NCBI GenBank assembly: GCA_964569055.1
Contig: CAZMSZ010000301.1
Location: 1 to 9,352, forward strand
Length of the DNA stretch: 9,352 nt
Source: JAWLGW01 sp964569055
GTDB taxonomy: Bacteria; Planctomycetota; J058
Reading direction: 5' to 3'
The position numbers were made by a program, and so were the translations under genes. Positions 4,652 to 9,352 of this stretch are shown here, piece by piece; the stretch's first letter is position 1; every line of letters starts with the position of its first letter. Under the pieces are notes generated by a model, which had not been told where the DNA came from, ran no database searches, and saw only the letters and a list, made by a program, of their open reading frames with translations.

Positions 4652-7406
4652 GCCGCGCGACCGAGGCGAGCACCCCGCGCAGCACCTCGAACTCCACCGG
4701 CTTCACGAGGTGGTGGTCGAACCCCGCCGCCTTGGTGCGCTCGCGGACCTGCGTGTGCCCCCACCCGGTGAGGGCCACCAGGACCGCGCCGCGGGTGGCG
4801 GGCACGCGGCGCAGGCGCTCCGCCACGGCGTAGCCGTCGAGGCCGGGGAGCCCGAGGTCGAGCAGGACCACGTCGGGTGGACGAGCGAGCGCGCTCGCGA
4901 GGGCGCGCTCGCCGTCGTGCGCCACCTCGACGGTGTGCCCCTGGAGCCCGAGCAGGTCGGCGAGGGTGGCCGCGGCGTCGACGTTGTCGTCGACGAGCAG
5001 CAGGCGTAGCCGGTCGCCGCGGCCTGGCCCGGCGGCCGGCTCTGGGCCGAGGAGCTCGGACTGCGAGAGCGGCAGCCGGACGCTGAACGTGGAGCCCAGC
5101 CCGGGCCCGGGGCTGGCCGCCGTCACCGCGCCGCCGTGCATGCGCGCCAGGCCGGCGGCGATCGTGAGCCCGACCCCCAGCCCGCCTTGCGCCCGGGCGC
5201 GCGAGCGGTCGTCCTGGGAGAACGGCTCGAACACCCGCGGCAGCATGTCGGCGGTGACCCCGATCCCGTCGTCGATGACGTCGACCACGGCCTCGTCGCC
5301 CTCCCGGCAGAGCCGCACCGCGATCCGCCCGCCGGGCGGGGTGTACTTGGCCGCGTTGCCGAGCAGGTTGACGAACACCTGGCTGAGCCGCACCAGGTCG
5401 GCGTCGACGACCAGCGGCTCGGGGGTGAGCTCGATCGTGAGCTCGTGGCCGGCGGCCGCGATCACCAGCTCGCTCGTCTCGAGCGCGCGCTCGAGCACGT
5501 CTTGCAGCAGCGCGGGCTCGAGGCGCAGCTCGAGCTTGCCGCGCGTGATCCGCGAGGTGTCGAGGAGGTCGTCCACCAGGCGGGTCAGGTGCTCGGCCTG
5601 ACGGTCGATCGTGTCGAGCAGCCGGTCGAGCTGCGGGCCGTCGGGCCGGCGGAGGCGCAGGAGCTGCGCGGCGTGGCAGATCGGCGCCAGCGGGTTGCGC
5701 AGCTCGTGGGCGAGCGTGGCTATGAACTCGTCCTTGCGGCGGTCCGCCTCACGGAGCGCCTCCTGCGCGCGGGTGTGCTCGGTGATGTCGTTGAACGTCA
5801 CGACGCCGGCGATCACCCGCCCGCTCGCGTCGCGCACCGGCGCGGCGCTCACCGAGAGCACCAGCTCGGCGCCGTCGCGCCGCCGCAGCCGCACCTCCTC
5901 GCCGTGGACGACGTCGCCGTAGAGGATCGCCCGCGCCAGCGGGCGCTCCTCGGGCGCGCACACCAGCCCGGGGCGGATCCCGGTCAGCGCGCGCAGCTCC
6001 TCCTCGGCGGGGCCGCCCTCGGCCCCGTCGGGCGACGCGTCGAGGGGGCGGCCGAGGATCGCCTCGACGCGGTCGTTGGCGAGCACGAGGTCGCCCGAGG
6101 GCGCCTTGACCACGGCCACGCCCGAGGGCATTTGGCGCAGGACGGCTTCGAGCAGCGCGCGCGCCTCCGCCAGCTCGTGCTCGGCGCGCCGCTGCTCGGT
6201 CACGTCGACCAGCACGCCGGCCAGCCGCCGCAGCCGGCCGGCGGGGTCGAGCTGCGCCCGCCCGTGGTCCTCGAGCCAGCGCACCTCGTCGTCGGGCCGG
6301 ACCCAGCGGAACTGCGAGCGGTAGCCGCGGCCGAGGCGCACCGCGTCCGCCACCGCGCGCTGGTGCGCCGCGCGGTCGTCGGGGTGGATCCGCTCGAAGG
6401 TGGCGGCCTCGGTCTCGCCGGGCGCGACCCCGAGCACCTCCACGCTGTTGGCCGAGCGCGAGAGGGTGCCAAGCTCGGGGTCGAGGCTCCAGCCCACCAT
6501 GCGCGCCGCCTCGAACGCGGCGGCCAGCTGCTCCTCGCGCTCGAGCAGGGCCTCCTCGGCCCGCTTGCGGGCCGTAATGTCGGCCGACGAGACCGCCACC
6601 TCCTCCCCGATCCGCAGCGCGAGGAGGCGCGACCAGCCGCGCTGGCCGTCGCGCACGTAGGGGCGCTCCACGTCGCTGGAGGCGCCGGTCTCGGCCACCT
6701 GCGCCAGCCGGCTGACCACGTCCTCGTCCTCGGGGGACAGCTCGAGCAGCCGGCGGCCGACGAGCTGCTCCTCGCTGCGGCCGTGGGCCCGCAGCACCGC
6801 GTGGTTGGCGAACACGAACGTGAAGTCGACCACGCGCCCCTGCTCGTCGCGCACGGGGCGCAGCAGGGCGAAGCCGTCGAGGGACAGCTCGTGGCTGGCG
6901 CGGAACCGCTCCTCGCTGGCGCGGCGCGCGCTCACGTCCTCGATCACGCTCACGCGGTAGCGCGGGCGTCCCTGGGCGTCGCGCGTGAGGCTCGAGGTGG
7001 CGCGCACCCACACCGAGCTCCCCGCGCCGGTGAGGTAGCGCTTCTCGAGCGAGACGTTGGCGACCTCGCCCGCGAGCAGCCGCGAGAGGACCGCGCGCTC
7101 GCGGGGCAGGTCGTCGGGGTGGGTCAGCTCACCGTGGTAGCGCCCCACGACCTCGGCCGGCCGGCGGTCGAGCAGCGAGGCGAGGGCCGGGTTGATCTCG
7201 AGCACCCGCCCGTCGAGCCCGACCAGCTCGATCCCGACGGCGAGCTGCTCGAACACGGCGCGCAGCCGCTCCTCTCGCTCGTGGAGGCGCTCGGCGGCGG
7301 CGCGCTGCGTCCACTCGAGCTGCGCGAGCAGGCCTTCCACGCGGGCGTGGAGCGGGCCAGGCTCCTCGCGGCGCGCGCGGGGCTGGGAGTCGAGGGGGCT
7401 CGTCAC
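4644..7406 (-). CDS. Soluble hybrid sensor histidine kinase with four PAS domains and a C-terminal receiver
   Basis: A 920-residue protein starting at a GTG (7406). No stop precedes it in frame until beyond 7500, no good ribosome binding site is seen, and no better start was found, so the exact N-terminus is uncertain. Residues 20-50 look like a coiled coil. Four PAS/PAC units follow: about 45-160, 166-278, 286-404 and 411-543, each ending in a linker of the type 'DVT.QRRAEHEL' or 'DITARKRAEEAL'. The HisKA H-box is FIATLAHELRNPL with phospho-acceptor H567. The ATPase domain has the N-box NLLGNAAKYT (680-689), G1 DDGIG (712-716), F-box FEPFSQ (726-731) and G2 GGLGVGL (741-747). The receiver (about 800-916) has the acidic pair D806/D807, phospho-acceptor D850, T880 and K902. 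All catalytic residues are present. There is no transmembrane segment, so it senses cytoplasmic signals. Output must go through a separate HPt protein or regulator not seen here. The closest gene upstream is glucokinase, 111 bp away. Confidence 0.93.
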   Translation of the reverse strand: MTSPLDSQPRARREEPGPLHARVEGLLAQLEWTQRAAAERLHEREERLRAVFEQLAVGIELVGLDGRVLEINPALASLLDRRPAEVVGRYHGELTHPDDLPRERAVLSRLLAGEVANVSLEKRYLTGAGSSVWVRATSSLTRDAQGRPRYRVSVIEDVSARRASEERFRASHELSLDGFALLRPVRDEQGRVVDFTFVFANHAVLRAHGRSEEQLVGRRLLELSPEDEDVVSRLAQVAETGASSDVERPYVRDGQRGWSRLLALRIGEEVAVSSADITARKRAEEALLEREEQLAAAFEAARMVGWSLDPELGTLSRSANSVEVLGVAPGETEAATFERIHPDDRAAHQRAVADAVRLGRGYRSQFRWVRPDDEVRWLEDHGRAQLDPAGRLRRLAGVLVDVTEQRRAEHELAEARALLEAVLRQMPSGVAVVKAPSGDLVLANDRVEAILGRPLDASPDGAEGGPAEEELRALTGIRPGLVCAPEERPLARAILYGDVVHGEEVRLRRRDGAELVLSVSAAPVRDASGRVIAGVVTFNDITEHTRAQEALREADRRKDEFIATLAHELRNPLAPICHAAQLLRLRRPDGPQLDRLLDTIDRQAEHLTRLVDDLLDTSRITRGKLELRLEPALLQDVLERALETSELVIAAAGHELTIELTPEPLVVDADLVRLSQVFVNLLGNAAKYTPPGGRIAVRLCREGDEAVVDVIDDGIGVTADMLPRVFEPFSQDDRSRARAQGGLGVGLTIAAGLARMHGGAVTAASPGPGLGSTFSVRLPLSQSELLGPEPAAGPGRGDRLRLLLVDDNVDAAATLADLLGLQGHTVEVAHDGERALASALARPPDVVLLDLGLPGLDGYAVAERLRRVPATRGAVLVALTGWGHTQVRERTKAAGFDHHLVKPVEFEVLRGVLASVARPT

Positions 7407-7440
7407 CCGAGGAACGGTACTCGTCCGCTGCGATCCGGTG

Positions 7441-7493
7441 CAGGGCTCTCTCCCTGACCTTGCCCTTGCCCGGCATTCTTCGGCTTCAGCCGA
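7441..7493. repeat. Two small hairpins in the glucokinase-kinase intergenic region
   Basis: CAGGG/CCCTG (7441-7445 and 7452-7456) forms a perfect 5-bp stem with a 6-nt loop. TCGGC/GCCGA (7480-7484 and 7489-7493) forms a 5-bp stem with a 4-nt loop, UGAA on the minus strand, about 25 nt after the glucokinase stop. Neither is followed by a T-run, so neither is a convincing intrinsic terminator. The 111-bp gap (7407-7517) otherwise shows no clear promoter, which leaves read-through from glucokinase into the kinase gene possible. Confidence 0.3.
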
Positions 7494-7517
7494 GGCGCCG
7501 GAGTCGCACGCGACAGC

Positions 7518-8510
7518 TCAGGCCTCGGCCGCGGCGCCCAGCAGGGCCAGGGCGTCCTCCAGCACGACCCACACCGGGATCGGCGCCACCACCGGCTCCA
7601 AACGTCCCTTCTGCTCGAAGGCGCGGCGGAACCGGGCTTGCAGCGCGGGGGCGCGCAGGACGTTGGGCGCGATCCCCCCGGCGAGGTAGACCCCGCCCCG
7701 GGCGAGCACCGTGAGGGCGACGTCGCCCGCCTCGGCCCCGAACACGTCCACGAACAGCTCGAGCGCGGCCCGCGGGGTCGGCTCGCCCGCGAGCCCGGCC
7801 TGCGACACGGCGAGCGGCTGCTCGGGCTCGGGGACTTCCTCGACCGAGGCGGCGGGCGGGCGTCCTTCGGCCTCCACCAAGAAGCGGTAGGTCTCGGCGA
7901 GGCCCGGCCCCGAGAGCACGCGCTCGGTCGAGACCCGCCCGTAGCGGGGGCGCATCCAGGCGAGGAGCCGATCCTGCAGGGGATCGGCCGGCGCGAACCC
8001 GCGGTGGCCGCCCTCGGTCGGGACCACGCGGCGCTGACCGGGCTCGCCGACCAGGAACGCCTGCCCGAGCCCGGTCCCCGCCCCGAGCACGGCGATCGGC
8101 GCGCCGACCCGGGCGGGCCCGCCGCCGAGCGGGAGCAGCCCCTCGGGCCCGACCCACTCCACCCCGCGGGCCGCGGCGTGAAAGTCGTTGACGAACCGCA
8201 CGCGCTCGAGGCCGCAGCGCGCCTCGAGCGCGTCCGCGTCGAGGGCCCAGGGGAGGTTGACTCCCGTGCCGCGCCGCTCGCTCTCGAGGGTGCCGGCCAC
8301 CCCCAGGCAGGCGCGCGCGGGCGGCGCGCTGCCCAGGCCCGCGAGGAAGGAGGCGACGACCTCCTCGAGCGAGCCGTGCTCGGCGACGCGGTAGTCGCTG
8401 CGCAGGCCGAGGCGGGCGCTGGTGCCCGAGAGCTCGACCAGGGCCAGGCGGACGTTGGTCCCGCCGACGTCGCCGGCCAGCACCACGGTGGGCTCGCGCG
8501 CGTCGCTCAC
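7518..8510 (-). CDS. glk: Glucokinase (proteobacterial Glk family)
   Basis: A 330-residue enzyme, the usual length for this family, which phosphorylates glucose with ATP to glucose-6-phosphate in the cytoplasm (EC 2.7.1.2). The GTG at 8510 overlaps the stop of the HEAT-repeat gene (GTGA), and that gene's final GAGGAG can serve as part of the ribosome binding region. A longer frame starting at 8711 would only add a non-conserved segment in the HEAT gene's shadow. Visible motifs are the phosphate-1 loop GDVGGTNVRLAL (13-24), NLPW (85-88), the catalytic VNDFHAAARG with D109, the phosphate-2 loop LGAGTGLGQAFLV (142-154), the glucose-contact PTEGGHRGFAP (164-174; E166 and H169) and the adenosine motif AGGIAP (277-282). 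The cysteine-rich CxCGxxGC zinc motif of ROK-family kinases is absent, which favours the Glk family. The segment LFVDVFGAEAGDVALTVLARGGVYLAGG is typical of Glk. No key residue is missing, so it should be active. Coupling to a membrane HEAT protein is the unusual part. Confidence 0.94.
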   Translation of the reverse strand: MSDAREPTVVLAGDVGGTNVRLALVELSGTSARLGLRSDYRVAEHGSLEEVVASFLAGLGSAPPARACLGVAGTLESERRGTGVNLPWALDADALEARCGLERVRFVNDFHAAARGVEWVGPEGLLPLGGGPARVGAPIAVLGAGTGLGQAFLVGEPGQRRVVPTEGGHRGFAPADPLQDRLLAWMRPRYGRVSTERVLSGPGLAETYRFLVEAEGRPPAASVEEVPEPEQPLAVSQAGLAGEPTPRAALELFVDVFGAEAGDVALTVLARGGVYLAGGIAPNVLRAPALQARFRRAFEQKGRLEPVVAPIPVWVVLEDALALLGAAAEA

Positions 8511-9247
8511 TCCTCGAACACCACCGCGCCCCGCTCGAGCGCGCGCTGCACCGCCGCCTGCCCGTCGGGGTCGCCGAGCTGCATGAGCGCCCAGGCGGCC
8601 GCCTGGCGCACGGGCGCCTGCGGGTCCTCGAGCAGCGCGATCAAGGGCTGCAGCGCGGGCGCGTGGCGGTGGGTCCCCATGAACTTGGCCGCCAGCTCGC
8701 GCAGCCCCCACTCGGCGTGGGAGAGGTAGGGCAGCACGCGCCCCGGGACCTCGGCCGGCAGCGGCTCGCGCCAGCGGATCAGCGCGTTGAGCGCCGGGAA
8801 GTGCAGCTCGAGCTCGGGCCGCTCGAGGGTGGCGAGCACCTCGCGCAGCGCCTCGGCGCCGCCGAGCCGCCCCAGCGCCACCACGCGCTCGTCGGCCAGC
8901 TCGGGCTCGGCGAGCTCGAGCAGGAACGCGCGCGCCTCCTGCGCCTCGAGCCGCCCGAGCAGCTCGACCGCCTCGGAGCGAGCGGGGTAGGCGGGGTCCT
9001 TGGCGGCGGCCAGCAGCGCCGGCACCGCCTCGGACCCGCGCTCCTTGAGCCGCATGTAGGCCGCGGTCCGCGTGGCCGGATCAGCCAGCTCGCCAACCAG
9101 CCGATCGACCGACCGACTCTGCCGCAGCGGCACCCCGCCGTCCCACGGCGCGAGGTACCCCACCCCCGCCCCGATCGCGACGCAGGTCGCGAGCCAGAAG
9201 AAGAACGGCACACCGCCCCCAGGCGCACGCGACTCGGGCTGCTCCAC
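8507..9247 (-). CDS. Membrane-anchored HEAT-repeat protein
   Basis: A 246-residue protein. The GTG at 9247 follows GGGAG with 7-nt spacing. The frame stays open further upstream to the window edge, but with no start codon there. Residues 13-33 (PFFFWLATCVAIGAGVGYLA) form a single transmembrane helix or uncleaved anchor. Residues 45-240 are five to six HEAT (PBS-lyase type) alpha-helical repeats; clear units are KDPAYPARSEAVELLGRL (83-100), ERVVALGRLGGAEALREVLA (120-139), SHAEWGLRELAAKFMG (176-191) and EDPQAPVRQAAAWALMQLGD (207-226). HEAT repeats form a curved protein-binding surface; no catalytic site is seen. Whether the repeats face the cytoplasm or periplasm cannot be settled: few positive residues flank the anchor on either side. 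Its stop overlaps the glucokinase start by 4 bp, so the two are translationally coupled. A scaffold or regulatory role towards glucokinase is inference, and would require a cytoplasmic repeat domain. Confidence 0.83.
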   Translation of the reverse strand: MEQPESRAPGGGVPFFFWLATCVAIGAGVGYLAPWDGGVPLRQSRSVDRLVGELADPATRTAAYMRLKERGSEAVPALLAAAKDPAYPARSEAVELLGRLEAQEARAFLLELAEPELADERVVALGRLGGAEALREVLATLERPELELHFPALNALIRWREPLPAEVPGRVLPYLSHAEWGLRELAAKFMGTHRHAPALQPLIALLEDPQAPVRQAAAWALMQLGDPDGQAAVQRALERGAVVFEE

Positions 9248-9258
9248 GCAGGCTCTCC

Positions 9259-9283
9259 CTTCCGGCGCAGCGACGGCCGGAAG
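9259..9283 (-). promoter_or_regulatory. Leader hairpin abutting the ribosome binding site of the HEAT-glucokinase pair
   Basis: CTTCCGGC (9259-9266) and GCCGGAAG (9276-9283) are perfect 8-bp arms around a 9-nt loop. On the minus strand the downstream arm runs directly into GGGAG (9259-9255), the ribosome binding site of the GTG at 9247, sharing its first base. Such a hairpin could restrict ribosome access to the whole pair. It could also be the terminator of an upstream gene, but no T-run follows. The rest of 9248-9352 holds a second, weaker dyad, ACCGA/TCGGT (9295-9299 and 9305-9309), and no clear promoter. Confidence 0.4.
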
Positions 9284-9352
9284 CGAGAAGCGTAACCGAC
9301 CGCTTCGGTGCGGGGCTCGCGTTGGGGGACGGGCCGCGGCTCGGAGTCCGAT

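Noticed and set aside
5136..7457. 773-codon plus-strand frame opposite the hybrid kinase
   Set aside because: It mirrors the codon structure of the kinase gene. All kinase motifs read cleanly on the minus strand.
7407..7476. Possible upstream start or frameshifted extension of the kinase from an ATG at 7476
   Set aside because: It is out of frame with the kinase and lacks a well-spaced ribosome binding site. The kinase frame already shows good codon structure from its GTG, so no frameshift is needed.
7478..7495. Intrinsic terminator after glucokinase
   Set aside because: A 5-bp stem with a 4-nt loop exists, but no T-run follows on the minus strand, so it is listed only as a small hairpin.
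8511..8711. N-terminal extension of glucokinase to an ATG at 8711
   Set aside because: The extra 67 residues are an Arg/Ala/Gly-rich shadow of the HEAT gene and lie before the family's normal N-terminus. The GTG at 8510 overlapping the preceding stop gives the usual Glk length.

Overview
The window is very GC-rich (roughly 70% by eye), with strong G/C at third codon positions. It looks like a chromosomal stretch of a Gram-negative-type bacterium. A Sec signal peptide gene, a lipobox protein, secreted TPR-like and concanavalin-like proteins, a HEAT-repeat membrane protein, a multi-PAS hybrid kinase and a proteobacterial-type glucokinase together would suit Myxococcota, Planctomycetota or a related high-GC lineage. 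The sequence alone does not decide between them. I see no tRNA, rRNA, CRISPR array, insertion sequence, integrase or phage gene.

Layout, left to right. (1) The 5' part of a minus-strand gene for a secreted protein of unknown function (1-336), cut by the window edge. (2) A minus-strand lipoprotein gene (488-2371) carrying two TAXI-type solute-binding domains in tandem. (3) A 249-bp divergent intergenic region (2372-2620) with a candidate sigma70-like promoter for the lipoprotein gene and several dyads. (4) A plus-strand two-gene operon (2621-4651) for two exported proteins: a concanavalin-like/DUF1080-like beta-sandwich protein, and a TPR-like protein with a DnaJ-type eight-cysteine zinc finger. 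(5) A minus-strand gene (4644-7406) for a soluble hybrid histidine kinase with four PAS domains and a C-terminal receiver; its stop codon region overlaps that of the zinc-finger gene tail-to-tail. (6) A minus-strand pair: a membrane-anchored HEAT-repeat protein (8507-9247) and a glucokinase (7518-8510), joined by a 4-bp stop/start overlap. A hairpin abuts the ribosome binding site of the first gene of this pair.

How they work together. The HEAT/glucokinase pair is almost certainly translationally coupled and may place glucose phosphorylation near a membrane scaffold. The kinase lies 111 bp downstream of glucokinase on the same strand, so it may be read on the same transcript or from its own promoter. 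The two exported plus-strand proteins probably act together in the cell envelope. The tandem TAXI lipoprotein has no TRAP permease gene nearby and may be a sensor or an orphan binding protein. No single known system explains the window. The least ordinary items are the exported DnaJ-type zinc-finger protein, the double-TAXI lipoprotein and the HEAT/glucokinase coupling.
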